This document shows, in pieces, positions 53,936 to 63,675 of a stretch of 64,000 nt of DNA; position 1 is the first letter of the stretch, and each line of letters starts with the position of its first letter. The notes under the pieces are model-generated. The model was not told the DNA's origin. It saw only the letters and a list, made by a program, of their open reading frames with translations, and made no database searches. Source of the DNA: Allolucifera butyrica (GTDB lineage Bacteria > Bacillota > Negativicutes > Sporomusales > UPPP01); assembly GCF_900476375.1 (NCBI RefSeq), contig NZ_UPPP01000056.1, forward strand, positions 1 through 64,000, given 5' to 3'. The translations under genes and the position numbers were made by a program.

Positions 53936-55057
53936 CTACGGCAAATAGCCGAGCGGATTTACGGGCTTACCATTTAACCGCACTTCAAAATGCACGTGCG
54001 GCCCCGTAGCATAGCCGGTCATACCGGACTTGGCTATGATTTCTCCCTTGCGGACCCGTTGGCCTACTACTACTAAGAGTTCGGAATTGTGCCCGTACAA
54101 AGTAGTTAGGCCGCCGCCATGGTCAATCATTACGGCTTTCCCGTAACCGTCTATCCAGCCGGAATAGATTACCACCCCGCCGTCGGCCGCTGCCACCGGG
54201 GTACCAATATCCACACCGATATCAATTCCGCTGTGAAAGATCCGGGTGCCGAAAATCGGATGAACCCGCCAGCCGAAAGGAGAAGTAATCGGACCGGATA
54301 CCGGCCAGAGAAAGACTCCCGTGCCGCCGGCCGCTCCCGGACTCATCTGGTCACGGTTGCGAATCATCTCTTCAATCCGCCGGGAAGTCTCCTGCAGTTC
54401 CCGGTATTCTCTTTCCGCCGCATTCCGGTCATTTTGGGCAGCATTTAATATTTGCTGCTGTTCCCTTTTACTGGCCTCAATGGTCTGTTTTCTGGCTTCG
54501 GCCGCCTGCTGCAACGTTAAAATGGTCTGGCGGTCCTGCTCCAGTTCATTCTTTTTCTGAATAACGAGTTCCCGTTCGGCTTTCACTTGGTCAATTAAGG
54601 TTACATCCTGATGCAATACTCTTTTCAATAGATCCATGCGGGTAATTAGGTCGTTAAAATCATTGGCGCCGAACAAAACATCCAGATAACTGACCTGACC
54701 GTTTTTATAAATATCCCGGACCCGCCGGTCAAGAATCTGACTACGTTCTTTCAGATTCTGTTCCGTTTTGTTTAAAATCAGGGTGTTGGCCGCAATTTGT
54801 CCGTTCGTATCAGCCAACTTGGACTGAATGGCTTTATAGTCACTCTCGGCGGCGTCCAGCTTATCCTGAATTTGCTTCAACCGTCCGGAAACGCTGTCAA
54901 CCTTTTGCTGCGCAGCGTTAACCCGGTTTTGCTGTTCTTCCATCTGCTGCTGCACGTTCTGCTGTTGATTATCCAGTTCATCAGCCAGAACCGGCCCAAT
55001 CAATCCTAAGAGCAGTGTGAAAATCAGACCGATTACCGCATAACGTCGAATCCGCAA
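53936..55057 (-). CDS. M23 peptidase with coiled coil (FtsEX-associated cell-wall hydrolase)
   Basis: 373 residues: signal peptide (1-25, ending VLADE), long coiled coil about 26-240 ([21 protein letters not shown] and onward), and a LytM/M23 domain about 255-373 with zinc ligands in HSGIDIGVD and [10 protein letters not shown]. Unlike EnvC, which lacks catalytic residues, the metal ligands are intact, so it should cut peptidoglycan itself, controlled by FtsEX through its coiled coil (as for PcsB/CwlO-type partners). TTG 55055-55057 with AAGGAGG 8 bases upstream is the start. It lies 32 bases after ftsX. Confidence 0.93.
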   Translation of the reverse strand: MRIRRYAVIGLIFTLLLGLIGPVLADELDNQQQNVQQQMEEQQNRVNAAQQKVDSVSGRLKQIQDKLDAAESDYKAIQSKLADTNGQIAANTLILNKTEQNLKERSQILDRRVRDIYKNGQVSYLDVLFGANDFNDLITRMDLLKRVLHQDVTLIDQVKAERELVIQKKNELEQDRQTILTLQQAAEARKQTIEASKREQQQILNAAQNDRNAAEREYRELQETSRRIEEMIRNRDQMSPGAAGGTGVFLWPVSGPITSPFGWRVHPIFGTRIFHSGIDIGVDIGTPVAAADGGVVIYSGWIDGYGKAVMIDHGGGLTTLYGHNSELLVVVGQRVRKGEIIAKSGMTGYATGPHVHFEVRLNGKPVNPLGYLP

Positions 55058-55089
55058 TCTATGTACCTCCTTAAGGGCTCTTGGCTCAC

Positions 55090-55980
55090 TTATACTCTCA
55101 TAAACCGCCTCAATGAGATAGTACTGCCCAACGCTCCGATTACCGTCCCGACGACCATTAGCAAAATACTAATGCGGGACATGAACGGTTCTTTCGGAAT
55201 CAGCGGCAAAAAGGCGAGGGAATGATACACCTGGGCCAATAGCATGCTATATACCCTGGAAAGCAATAATACTGCAATCAGGGCGCCGCCAAACCCCAAA
55301 ACCATGCCTTCAATCAGAAAGGGCCAGCGGATAAACCAGTCCGTAGCGCCGACATACTTCATAATGCCAATCTCTTTGCGCCGGGCAAATACGGTAATCC
55401 GGATGGTATTGGCAATAATAAACAAAGCCGCCAGGGCCAAGAACAGGATAATTAATAAACCGAAAATACGTACCATTCTGGTTAGTGCAAACAACTGTTT
55501 AATAATTTCCTGACCGAATTTGGTATTTTCGACCCCTTTCATTTGTGCGGCTGCCTGGGCCACCGGCTTCACCTGCTCCGGCTTGTCCACCTTTACCTCG
55601 AACGAATCCGGCAGCGGGTTCGTATTGCCCAGCGCCGCGAGCAGATTCTGCTGGTCGCCGAGACGCTTTTTGAAACGGGCCAGCGCCTCTTCCTTGTTTA
55701 CATACACAACCTGGTTAACTCCCGGCATTTTACTGATCTGGGTCCCGATTTCCCGGGTATCCTGATCGCTAAGCCCGTCCTTTAAATACACGGAAATTTG
55801 CACCTGCGATTCCAGCATTGACGCCATGTGGTTCAGATTCAGCACCAGCACTAAAAACAGGCCCAGAATCAGCAGGGATAAAGCCACCGTGCTCATTGAG
55901 GCCACGCTCATCAACCCGTTGCGCCGTAAAGAAGACAGCGATTCCCGGACAAAATATTCTACCGTCTTAATCTTCATAGC
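55090..55980 (-). CDS. ftsX: Cell-division permease-like protein FtsX
   Basis: About 296 residues: short cytoplasmic N-terminus ([18 protein letters not shown]), first membrane helix ([18 protein letters not shown]), large extracytoplasmic loop (about 55-165, the hydrolase-contact region), then three helices ([21 protein letters not shown] and others). ATG 55978-55980 matches the usual FtsX beginning and overlaps ftsE by 14 bases; the frame is open 17 codons earlier within ftsE. With FtsE it transmits ATP-driven signals to the M23 hydrolase encoded next. Confidence 0.96.
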   Translation of the reverse strand, partial: AMKIKTVEYFVRESLSSLRRNGLMSVASMSTVALSLLILGLFLVLVLNLNHMASMLESQVQISVYLKDGLSDQDTREIGTQISKMPGVNQVVYVNKEEALARFKKRLGDQQNLLAALGNTNPLPDSFEVKVDKPEQVKPVAQAAAQMKGVENTKFGQEIIKQLFALTRMVRIFGLLIILFLALAALFIIANTIRITVFARRKEIGIMKYVGATDWFIRWPFLIEGMVLGFGGALIAVLLLSRVYSMLLAQVYHSLAFLPLIPKEPFMSRISILLMVVGTVIGALGSTISLRRFMRV

Positions 55981-56653
55981 CGTAGGCCCCCCTCGTTTGA
56001 TCCCGGACAATACGGCCTTTTTCGATGGCAATAACCCGCTTTTTCATCGCGTCGACCACCGGCTTGTCATGTGTTGCCATTACAAGGGTCGTGCCGCTCT
56101 GATTGACCCGTTCAAAGATCTTCATAATTTCCCAGGATGTTTCCGGGTCAAGATTCCCCGTCGGTTCGTCGGCTATGACAACGACCGGACGGTTGACAAT
56201 GGCACGGGCAATCGCTACCCGCTGCTGTTCGCCGCCGGAAAGCTGATTGGGATAATTACGGAACTTATGCTTTAATCCTACCAAATCCAGAACCGTATGC
56301 ACCCTTTTTTGTGTTTCCCGCCGCGACGCTTCGATCACTTCCATGGCAAACGCCACATTCTCATAAACCGTTTTATTGGGAAGAAGGCGGTAATCCTGAA
56401 ATACGATTCCCAGACTACGGCGGAGATACGGAATCTCCGCCGGCAGCATGTCCACCACATTGCGTCCGTTTACCACCAAATGTCCCCGGGTCGGCAGTTC
56501 CTCCCGGAAAATCAACTTAATAAATGTAGATTTGCCGGCACCGCTGGGGCCGACTACAAAGACGAACTCTCCCTTGTCAATTTCCACGGTAATGTCGGAG
56601 AGGGCGGCGGAACCATTGCTGTAGATCTTGGAAACATCGGACATATGAATCAC
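55967..56653 (-). CDS. ftsE: Cell-division ATP-binding protein FtsE
   Basis: About 228 residues: Walker [18 protein letters not shown]-loop [11 protein letters not shown], signature [16 protein letters not shown], Walker [14 protein letters not shown] and H-loop ATHDKPVVD. An ABC ATPase on the inner membrane face, partner of FtsX. The start is uncertain: GTG 56653 gives the family-type MIxMxxVSKxY beginning, ATG 56644 has GGAG 8 bases upstream, and the frame is open to 56665. Confidence 0.96.
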   Translation of the reverse strand: MIHMSDVSKIYSNGSAALSDITVEIDKGEFVFVVGPSGAGKSTFIKLIFREELPTRGHLVVNGRNVVDMLPAEIPYLRRSLGIVFQDYRLLPNKTVYENVAFAMEVIEASRRETQKRVHTVLDLVGLKHKFRNYPNQLSGGEQQRVAIARAIVNRPVVVIADEPTGNLDPETSWEIMKIFERVNQSGTTLVMATHDKPVVDAMKKRVIAIEKGRIVRDQTRGAYGYED

Positions 56654-56722
56654 TCCATACCACACCCCTCTCTGGCTGTTTCAAAAATGGGACAAAATAA
56701 TTTTTGGCCTATATTAAATTTG

Positions 56723-56775
56723 TGATTCTACACGGGAAAAAAAAAACCTTCTTAATGCCTAAAATTGTAGAATCA
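56723..56775. other. 10-base inverted repeat enclosing a T10 run, between the M50 gene and ftsE
   Basis: TGATTCTACA (56723-56732) and TGTAGAATCA (56766-56775) form a stem around 33 bases that include ten consecutive T on the minus strand. The T-run lies in the loop, so it is not a standard terminator. It lies 9 bases after the M50 protease stop. Could be an operator or an alternative RNA fold. Confidence 0.45.
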
Positions 56776-56784
56776 TGCCAGGAG

Positions 56785-57525
56785 TCAACGCAGCAATCCG
56801 ACAACGTACACGGTTGTAGTCCCCAAAACGGACAACAGGCCGAAATACCAGAAGGCCACTTTGAGACGCTGATTGCGGGTAAGATGATAGTAGCTTGCCG
56901 CATAGTCCCCCTCGCCGTGCCAAAGGCGAAATAAGGATACGACAAAAATGACAAAAATAAAAATATTGTGCGTAGTAAAGCATAATATTGCCAAAATAAC
57001 ACTGCCAAACAGCCAGATACGGGAAGAAATAGCGGCGGCGATCCGTTCCCCATCCAGGGGTACGCAAGGAATCAAATTAAATAAATTCAACAGGCAGGCC
57101 GTATAGGACAGTACCAGCATAAACAAGCTGTCCGTCCATAAATAAAAAAGCAGGCATAACAGGGCGCTTAAGGTCCCCGCCGCCGGTCCGCCAATAGCCA
57201 CATTCGCCTCCATTTTGGCATTGACCGGACTTTGCCGCAAATTGATAACTGCACCGAGAAAGGGAATAAACATGGGAGCGGAAGCGTTCAGACCCACGAC
57301 CCGGGAAGCAACCCAATGTCCCATTTCATGAATCAGCAGCAAGATAATAAAGCCGATGGCAAATTTGAGGCCAAAAGCAACCGCGTACACCGCCAGCGAC
57401 ACCAGCATGGACACCGCCATCGTTGCCGTCGCGCTCAAATTAAGCATGGCAAAGCCACCGGCCAGACAAAGACCGGTCCGGCGAATCACTCTCACTCCCA
57501 GGTTGATCACTTTCCAACTGCGCAC
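56785..57525 (-). CDS. M50-family membrane metalloprotease
   Basis: About 246 residues with at least five membrane helices. The zinc motif is HEMGH (LLIHEMGHWVASRVVGL); the second motif NLIPCVPLDGERI supplies the Asp ligand. This is the site-2-protease-like core without CBS or PDZ domains. Such proteins include the sporulation protease SpoIVFB and many general ones, and the partner cannot be told. The GTG at 57523-57525, 7 bases after AAGGAGG, is the best start. Single gene between the transketolase genes and ftsE, all on the minus strand. Confidence 0.88.
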   Translation of the reverse strand: MRSWKVINLGVRVIRRTGLCLAGGFAMLNLSATATMAVSMLVSLAVYAVAFGLKFAIGFIILLLIHEMGHWVASRVVGLNASAPMFIPFLGAVINLRQSPVNAKMEANVAIGGPAAGTLSALLCLLFYLWTDSLFMLVLSYTACLLNLFNLIPCVPLDGERIAAAISSRIWLFGSVILAILCFTTHNIFIFVIFVVSLFRLWHGEGDYAASYYHLTRNQRLKVAFWYFGLLSVLGTTTVYVVGLLR

Positions 57526-57545
57526 CGGCATTCCTCCTTAGAAAG

Positions 57546-57587
57546 AAAAAACGACTCACTACATGCTTATGCAGGTAGTAAGTCGTT
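57546..57587 (-). terminator. Transketolase terminator
   Basis: Minus strand AACGACTTACTACCTGC and GCATGTAGTGAGTCGTT pair with two mismatches, followed by TTTTTC, 15 bases after the stop. Confidence 0.85.
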
Positions 57588-57601
57588 TCATACCTCTGCC
57601 G

Positions 57602-58546
57602 TTACTGCTGCTTGCGGCCAATTACCCGTTTAGCCGCCGCCACAATATCCGGCGCCGTCAAATGATATTTTTCCAGCAGTGCCTGCGGTGTGCCCGATTC
57701 ACCGAACGTGTCCCGGACTCCCAGCCGTTCCATCGGCACCGGATAGTTTTCCCCCAGTACTTCCGCCACAGCGCTGCCCAGACCGCCGATCACGCTGTGT
57801 TCCTCGCAGGTCACAACGGCGCCCGTATCCTTTGCCGCTTGAATCACGGCCTCTTTGTCAACCGGTTTGATCGTATGGATGTTAAGCACTCTGGCGCTAA
57901 AACCGGCAGCAATCAGTTCCTCCGCCGCACTTCTGGCCGCCGGCACCATAACCCCGGTAGCTATCAGAGTCACATCCCTGCCGTCCGCCAATTGGACGGC
58001 TTTACCATGGTGAAACACATAATCGTCGCCAAAAACATCCGCCACTGCCATCCGCCCAAGCCGGAGGTAGACCGGACCGTCATAACCGGCGGCAAATTCT
58101 ACCGCTTTTCTGGCTTCCGCCGCGTCAGCCGGCACAATTACAGTCATATTGGGAATGGAACGCATCAGCGAAATATCTTCAATCGACTGGTGCGACGCGC
58201 CGTCTTCGCCAACGGTCAAACCTGCATGGGTGGCAGCAATCTTGACATTCAGCCGGGGATAACAAATGGAATTACGGACCTGCTCAAAAGCCCGGCCGGC
58301 GGCAAACATGGCAAACGTAGACACAAAGGGAATTTTGCCGGTTGTCGACAGCCCGGCGGCAATGCCCATCAAATTTTGTTCCGCAATGCCGACGTTAATA
58401 AACCGGTCCGGAAACGCCTTGCCAAATACATTGGTCTTGGTCGATTTCGACAAGTCCGCATCCAGCACGACTATATTTTTATTTTTTTCGCCCAAATCTT
58501 TGAGCGCTGCCCCGTACGCCTCACGGGTTGCAAGCGGTTTTCCCAT
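57602..58546 (-). CDS. Transketolase C-terminal subunit
   Basis: 314 residues: pyrimidine-binding domain (ATREAYGAALKDLGEKNKNIVVLDADLSKST; VGIAEQNLMGIAAGLSTTGK with the catalytic Glu) and the C-terminal transketolase domain (ALIATGVMVPAARSAAEELIAAGFSARVLNIHTIKPVD). With the N-terminal subunit it forms a split transketolase, transferring two-carbon units in the non-oxidative pentose phosphate pathway. Split forms are common in Firmicutes and archaea. GGAGG 9 bases before the ATG, 30 bases after the partner gene. Confidence 0.94.
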   Translation of the reverse strand: MGKPLATREAYGAALKDLGEKNKNIVVLDADLSKSTKTNVFGKAFPDRFINVGIAEQNLMGIAAGLSTTGKIPFVSTFAMFAAGRAFEQVRNSICYPRLNVKIAATHAGLTVGEDGASHQSIEDISLMRSIPNMTVIVPADAAEARKAVEFAAGYDGPVYLRLGRMAVADVFGDDYVFHHGKAVQLADGRDVTLIATGVMVPAARSAAEELIAAGFSARVLNIHTIKPVDKEAVIQAAKDTGAVVTCEEHSVIGGLGSAVAEVLGENYPVPMERLGVRDTFGESGTPQALLEKYHLTAPDIVAAAKRVIGRKQQ

Positions 58547-58576
58547 AAACCGACACCTCCGGAATTATTTTTTCAG

Positions 58577-59410
58577 TTAATCTTCCAGGTCTGCCAGGAA
58601 CAGTTCGCATTCTTCCCGGCTCGGTGCTTTGCCGTGCCATTCGGCCACATTCTCCATTTTGCCCACCCCTTTACCTTTTACGGTATGGGCTACAATCATC
58701 GTCGGTTTCCCTTGCACCGTTTTGGCCGTCTGAACGGCGTCATAAATTGCGTTGTAATCATGGCCGTCGATTTCCAGCACATGCCAATTGAAAGCCCGCC
58801 ATTTTTCCGGAATCGGCAGGGGTGACATGACTTCGCTGACGGGACCGTCAATTTGCAATCCGTTAAAATCCACAAAAGCCGTTAAATTGTCCAGTTTGTA
58901 ATGCGCCGCAAACATAGCCGATTCCCAAATCATACCCTCTTCCAGTTCCCCGTCGCCTAACACTGCGTATACCCGGTAATCGGCCCGGGACAACTTTCCG
59001 CCCAGCGCCATACCGCAAGCGGCGCTTAAGCCTTGTCCCAGCGAGCCGGTGGACATTTCCACCCCGGGAATGTTCTTCATTTCCGGATGCCCCTGCAGAC
59101 GGCTGTTAATTTGGCGCAGGGTCAGCAATTCTTCTTTCGGGAAGAATCCCTTCTCCGCCAAGGTCGCATATAATACCGGCGCCGCATGGCCTTTTGACAG
59201 GACGAAACGGTCCCGGCCGGGGTCCCTGGCCGTCTCCGGACTGATGTTCATAACCGCAAAATACAACGTTGTCAATATATCGGCTGCCGATAAAGAGCCT
59301 CCCGGATGACCGGACTTCGCCTCCGTAACCATGGCTACAATGCTGCGGCGGACGGCCTTGGCGCGAGCCGCTAATTCCGCCGTTTGCTGCGCAGTAAGAT
59401 GTTCTGCCAT
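58577..59410 (-). CDS. Transketolase N-terminal subunit
   Basis: 277 residues: thiamine-diphosphate-binding half, with SGHPGGSLSAADILTTLYF, FVLSKGHAAPVLYATLAEKG, GSLGQGLSAACGMALGG and the TPP motif VLGDGELEEGMIWESAMFAAHYKLDN. AAGGAGG precedes the ATG by 8-9 bases. First gene of the two-gene transketolase unit. Confidence 0.95.
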   Translation of the reverse strand: MAEHLTAQQTAELAARAKAVRRSIVAMVTEAKSGHPGGSLSAADILTTLYFAVMNISPETARDPGRDRFVLSKGHAAPVLYATLAEKGFFPKEELLTLRQINSRLQGHPEMKNIPGVEMSTGSLGQGLSAACGMALGGKLSRADYRVYAVLGDGELEEGMIWESAMFAAHYKLDNLTAFVDFNGLQIDGPVSEVMSPLPIPEKWRAFNWHVLEIDGHDYNAIYDAVQTAKTVQGKPTMIVAHTVKGKGVGKMENVAEWHGKAPSREECELFLADLED

Positions 59411-59441
59411 TTTAATAAAACCTCCTTAGTATGCGATTCTG

Positions 59442-60284
59442 TCAAGCGTTGTTTTGGGTAAATCCCTCGCCCAAAACCTCATGCGCGTCCGTCAGAATGA
59501 CAAAAGCCCGCGTATCAATCTTGTATACCAGTTCTTTAAGCCGGGTTACTTCGCTGGTATTTACCACACAAAATACCACATCCCGCTCTTCATCGGTATA
59601 GGCTCCCCTGCCATGCAAAAAAGTCACCCCCCGGCCCATTTGTTCAATCACAGCCTCCGCCACCTGCTGAGGCCGGCAAGTCATTATGAAGAACGCTTTG
59701 GCCGAACTGGGGCCTTCCTGCACCAAATCGATAATTTGGGTGGTAACGAATAATGAGATCAGGGCATATAATGACAATTCAGCGCTTTTAAACGCAATGC
59801 CGGCAAAGGTAATCACAAAAAAGTCGACCGCCAGCAAGGCCTGTCCCACGCTTACGCCAAACAGCTTATTCATTATGGCGGCTGCCAGATCGGTTCCGGC
59901 CGTTGTGCCTTTAAACCGGAATACGAGTCCCATCCCGATACCGGACAGTACACCGCCATAAAGAGAACTGAGCAATAAATCCCGGGTTAGTACCGGTGTG
60001 AAGGGCGCCGTAAAATCAATGGCCACCGACAGTATCGCCGCACCAAACAACGTGTTGACGCCAAACCGGGTTCCTAATACTCTAACGCTGAGAAAAAACA
60101 AAGGAATATTCAGAGCCAGCATCGTCATCCCGACGGGCAGGTTCAAAAGGTAATGCAGTACCGTGGCCAGCCCGCTCACACCGCCGGCCGCCACTTTATT
60201 GGGAATCAAAAACATATTCAGGCTGACTGCCGTAATTACGGCCCCCAACGTAATACCCACATATTCCCGCAGCCAGGTACCCAT
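59442..60284 (-). CDS. YitT-family membrane protein (DUF161/DUF2179)
   Basis: 280 residues: five or six membrane helices (LREYVGITLGAVITAVSLNMFLIPNKVAAGGVSGLATVL and others, to about 175) and a C-terminal soluble DUF2179 domain (KAFFIMTCRPQQVAEAVIEQMGRGVTFLHGRGAYT; VVFCVVNTSEVTRLKELVYKIDTRAFVILTDAHEVLGEGF). Function unknown in general. GAGGTG lies 4-5 bases before ATG. Between csaB and the transketolase genes on one strand, possibly co-transcribed. Confidence 0.92.
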   Translation of the reverse strand: MGTWLREYVGITLGAVITAVSLNMFLIPNKVAAGGVSGLATVLHYLLNLPVGMTMLALNIPLFFLSVRVLGTRFGVNTLFGAAILSVAIDFTAPFTPVLTRDLLLSSLYGGVLSGIGMGLVFRFKGTTAGTDLAAAIMNKLFGVSVGQALLAVDFFVITFAGIAFKSAELSLYALISLFVTTQIIDLVQEGPSSAKAFFIMTCRPQQVAEAVIEQMGRGVTFLHGRGAYTDEERDVVFCVVNTSEVTRLKELVYKIDTRAFVILTDAHEVLGEGFTQNNA

Positions 60285-60300
60285 GCGCTCACCTCAAAAT

Positions 60301-61392
60301 TTAGCGGCGAATTAATTCCAGCGCCAGTTCAGCATTCTTAAAGGCCTTGTCCCGTAAGGCATGAATCCGTTCTTCCTGCATTCTGTCCTGCTCCCGCCGC
60401 TGCGGCCATAATTGCCGCATTTTCTCCAGCAATCCCTCTACCATCACGTCTTGCAGCGTTCCGATATGGGTTTGACCCAACGACTCCAAAAAGCGTTCTA
60501 TCTTGGGATCATAGGAAATACCGATCAGCGGTGTATGCATCACTGCCGCAAACACTAAAGCATGCAGCCGGATAGCAATTAATAAGTCCAAATTTCCTAC
60601 CAGCGACAAAAGCTCGTTCGTTGTGCATTCTTCCTGCAGAATCGTAGCCGGCTCTTTCATCCGGCCGGCAATTTTCCGGGCCGCTTCCATATCTTCCGGC
60701 CATTGCATGGGTAAAAATAAAATCCGGGCGCCAAACTCCGCCGCGATGGCATCGGCGCTCTGGGCAAGTACCTGTTTATAATGAGGCCAGTCTTTCCACT
60801 CCCGGACGGAAATACCAATGAGCGGCGTTGCCCCTTCCAGAGCGTAGCGCCGCAAAATCGTTCTGCCAACTTGCTTATCCACGGGATGCAGGGCCAGCAC
60901 CGGGTCCGCCGTAACATAAACGGGCGGTTTGGTTACGCCCAGACGCTTTAATTCTTCTTTCGACCCTTCATCCCGCACCGTAATAATATCTACCATATTT
61001 CCAATATAACGCATAGCCCCCCTGGCCAGGGAGCCCCGTACCGGACCGATTCCCTGGGCATACAGCATCACCGGTTTACCCATTTTTTTGGCCAGCATCA
61101 TAATACTCAGATAATAATAGAGACTGCGGTCACTTGTCACATCCTGCAACAAGCTGCCGCCACCGCTGATTAACAGCCGGCTTTTAGCCAATACCCGGAC
61201 AATTTCCGGATAATTCAGCCGGTAAACAGCATCTACGCCGTGTCGCCGGCGGGTATCCTCCGGATTACCGGAAAGAACGGTCAGCTTAATATTCGGTTCC
61301 AAATCGGTCAGCGCCTCAACCATCGCCGCCAGCATGGCCTCATCACCGGCATTGGCAAAACCGTAATATCCGGAAATCACAATATCACTCAT
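60301..61392 (-). CDS. csaB: Polysaccharide pyruvyl transferase CsaB
   Basis: 363 residues: ISGYYGFANAGDEAMLAAM at the N-terminus, LLISGGGSLLQDVTSDRSLYYYLSIM, MLYAQGIGPV, and the C-terminal AIRLHALVFAAVMHTPLIGISYDPKIERFLESLGQ are the CsaB pattern. It adds pyruvate ketals to secondary cell-wall polysaccharide, to which SLH-domain S-layer proteins bind. Its start overlaps the DUF5693 gene's stop (ATGAGTGA), so both are coupled, a frequent pairing. Confidence 0.94.
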   Translation of the reverse strand: MSDIVISGYYGFANAGDEAMLAAMVEALTDLEPNIKLTVLSGNPEDTRRRHGVDAVYRLNYPEIVRVLAKSRLLISGGGSLLQDVTSDRSLYYYLSIMMLAKKMGKPVMLYAQGIGPVRGSLARGAMRYIGNMVDIITVRDEGSKEELKRLGVTKPPVYVTADPVLALHPVDKQVGRTILRRYALEGATPLIGISVREWKDWPHYKQVLAQSADAIAAEFGARILFLPMQWPEDMEAARKIAGRMKEPATILQEECTTNELLSLVGNLDLLIAIRLHALVFAAVMHTPLIGISYDPKIERFLESLGQTHIGTLQDVMVEGLLEKMRQLWPQRREQDRMQEERIHALRDKAFKNAELALELIRR

Positions 61393-63457
61393 CAACTGCA
61401 GGTCTCCTTCCCCATTTCAACCACACATACCGGAGAAGCTGCACGCCGGCCACTGCCAGTATCCCAAGAACGGCTCCCGTCACAAGCCCGTCCACCCCGC
61501 GGACAAAGGACATCCAGACCGGAGTCCGCAAATGGGCAAAGGTTTCCACCAGGGACCCCAGGCCAATCACGGCGCCGACGACCAGGGCGAAATGAACCAG
61601 ACGGGGCCAGGAACGCCGGTAAGCCAGTACGGCCAGCAAGAAGGCCGGATGACCAATCATAAATTCTTTTTCCCGCGGCCGGGCATACAGGACATTCTCC
61701 AGGAAGGTCCGCATTTTTATCTCAATCGCCGGTACCGGCACACCGGCCGTATGGCCCGAACGTCCAATATAGACCCAGGCCACGAAAGCCAGAACACCGA
61801 ATAAAACCACTGTCTTAATCCGGATCGGCAAGTCGAGAATCCGCCGGATCTGGCGCCAAACACCGCTGATCCCCGGCATTGCCCCTTCCTTATCAAATAA
61901 ATCGAAGCGGATCAGATAAGCCAGCGCTGCCAGCAGAAGCGGCATAATAAACGTAAGTTTTACACCCCGGTAAATATTAATTTCCAGCAAAAAGCGGACA
62001 TCGGCCAGGATGGCCGCCACATATAAACCGCCGGTCATGGCGATGGCAAACGCCGCCGTCAGGCCGCGCAGACCGCCCAGGAGCGTAGCAACCAGAGAAC
62101 TCCCGCTGTTTGGCGGCGAAGCCCGCCATGCATCCATTTGCCAGATTATGGCGAGAACCGGAAACTCAATGGCACAAGCCAATGCCACGGCCTGACGGAT
62201 CAAATTGCCGCCGCCCTTTAAGACCGGAATACTTAACACAGCCGCAATAACAAGCAACAGGCAATACTGGTAGCGCACCGCAAACGGGCGCAGCAGACTT
62301 AAAAGCAAAACTCCCGCCGCCGTAGCTCCGAAAATCAGAACAACCCACAGCCACCGGCTCGGATAAAAAGGCGGAAATGTACCGGCCCGGCCCGTTTCAA
62401 ACCCGGCTTCCAGCAACGCCTTTTTAACGCCTGCCACATATTCAAGATTCGTCTCAATCAGGCTCTTGCCCAATTCGGCCTTGTCATATGTTCGCAGCAA
62501 GTCGATCCGGATATTCCGTTCCCTGTCGCTTAACACCCAGCGGTGAATGGCGTCAGACACCTTTAGTTTGGGCTGCTCCGCCTTGGGAATCACGTAAACC
62601 CGGGCGGCCCGGTAATTGAGCAGGGAGGCCAGATCCAGCAAACCGTCCTGTTTCAAAAACTGCAGTTGCAGCGGATGTTCGATCATTGCCAGCGTAAGGT
62701 TTTGTTCTTTCATTCGTTCCGCCGTCATTTTTAATAAATCAGGGTACCCCAGCACTTCGTCCCCGACAAACATGATCCCGGACACATTATTAAATTTCGC
62801 CAGCCGGTGAAACAGGGCCCGGATGTCGTCCGGCTGCACTTTGGTGTAATTGGTGGGACGCGGCATAACAAGAAAACCCTGGCCGGCCGCTTCCCGCATT
62901 TCATCGGAAGGTAATCCCAGATTCCACTTGAGTACTTTTTCATAATTGGCTTTCGCCACAATGACACGGCTGCTGCCGTCGGTAATTACGGAAACCCTTT
63001 CCGGACTAAGACGGCGGGTCAGGTCGCTTTGAACCTCATCCAAAACGGTCCTATCCGGGCCGGTTATGTAGACATCTTCCGGCTGCAGACGATTGGTCTC
63101 GACCATGGTGCGCCATAATGGATCCGACAGGGAGCCTGTCCGGTACCTTTGCAAAATCTGAGCCCCGGAAACAGCCGATACTTTGCCGCTCTCGGTCAGT
63201 TTTTTCAGGGTTGTCTCATAAACAGCCAGCGTCGTAATCCCGGCCTCTCTAAACTTCACCATTAAATCCCGTACCGGAACGCCCTCGGTCTGAGCCAGAC
63301 CCACAATATCTTCATAATCCATGACCAGTTCCACCTGGTTGTTCTGCGCCTCCAGCGTGTGGCGCTGCCAGTCCACGCCCAGAGCTGCCAATAAACCGAC
63401 GACGATCAAAAGGACCAACAGTTTGTTATATTTAAAATTCGCCAATATTCTCTCCAC
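61385..63457 (-). CDS. DUF5693 membrane protein
   Basis: 690 residues: one N-terminal helix (LLVLLIVVGLLAALGVDW), a large extracytoplasmic domain about 30-340 (DIVGLAQTEGVPVRDLMVKFREAGITTLAVYETTLKKLTESG; GIMFVGDEVLGYP), then about eight membrane helices from 350 to the end. DUF5693 proteins are regularly encoded beside csaB in Firmicutes and Negativicutes, which suggests a part in cell-wall polysaccharide transfer or S-layer anchoring; no catalytic motif is recognised. GTG 63457 or a TTG four codons later could be the start. Confidence 0.88.
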   Translation of the reverse strand: MERILANFKYNKLLVLLIVVGLLAALGVDWQRHTLEAQNNQVELVMDYEDIVGLAQTEGVPVRDLMVKFREAGITTLAVYETTLKKLTESGKVSAVSGAQILQRYRTGSLSDPLWRTMVETNRLQPEDVYITGPDRTVLDEVQSDLTRRLSPERVSVITDGSSRVIVAKANYEKVLKWNLGLPSDEMREAAGQGFLVMPRPTNYTKVQPDDIRALFHRLAKFNNVSGIMFVGDEVLGYPDLLKMTAERMKEQNLTLAMIEHPLQLQFLKQDGLLDLASLLNYRAARVYVIPKAEQPKLKVSDAIHRWVLSDRERNIRIDLLRTYDKAELGKSLIETNLEYVAGVKKALLEAGFETGRAGTFPPFYPSRWLWVVLIFGATAAGVLLLSLLRPFAVRYQYCLLLVIAAVLSIPVLKGGGNLIRQAVALACAIEFPVLAIIWQMDAWRASPPNSGSSLVATLLGGLRGLTAAFAIAMTGGLYVAAILADVRFLLEINIYRGVKLTFIMPLLLAALAYLIRFDLFDKEGAMPGISGVWRQIRRILDLPIRIKTVVLFGVLAFVAWVYIGRSGHTAGVPVPAIEIKMRTFLENVLYARPREKEFMIGHPAFLLAVLAYRRSWPRLVHFALVVGAVIGLGSLVETFAHLRTPVWMSFVRGVDGLVTGAVLGILAVAGVQLLRYVWLKWGRRPAVDE

Positions 63458-63515
63458 CTTACCCTAAAATGCAATGTCAACTGGTTCTGCTATATTTTTC
63501 CTGTTTTGCCGCCAA

Positions 63516-63549
63516 ATTATACTTTCGCTTAAATAGTATGGTTTTAAGC
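63516..63549 (-). promoter_or_regulatory. Possible -10 element with adjoining inverted repeat before the DUF5693 gene
   Basis: On the minus strand GCTTAAA-N9-TTTAAGC (63527-63549) is followed 5 bases later by TATAAT (63516-63521), about 60 bases before the gene. No good -35 is found; the repeat occupies that place and may be an operator. Confidence 0.35.
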
Positions 63550-63633
63550 AAATATAGTTGCTCCACAGTAAATTTATGTTATTCTGGCAAGTTTAGCCAT
63601 TATCCTGCCGCTGCCGGAAAATTTTAGAGGATA

Positions 63634-63662
63634 CAAAAAAACAAACCCTGGCAGGAGGGTTT
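63634..63662 (-). terminator. Terminator of the DUF2993-type gene
   Basis: Minus strand AAACCCT-CCTGCC-AGGGTTT followed by GTTTTTTT, 14 bases after the stop. Confidence 0.9.
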
Positions 63663-63675
63663 ATAGCCTTTGCCG

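Noticed and set aside
57563-58825. 420-codon plus-strand ORF
   Set aside because: Antisense to both transketolase subunit genes; amino acid composition (Arg/His/Phe-rich) is typical of a shadow frame.
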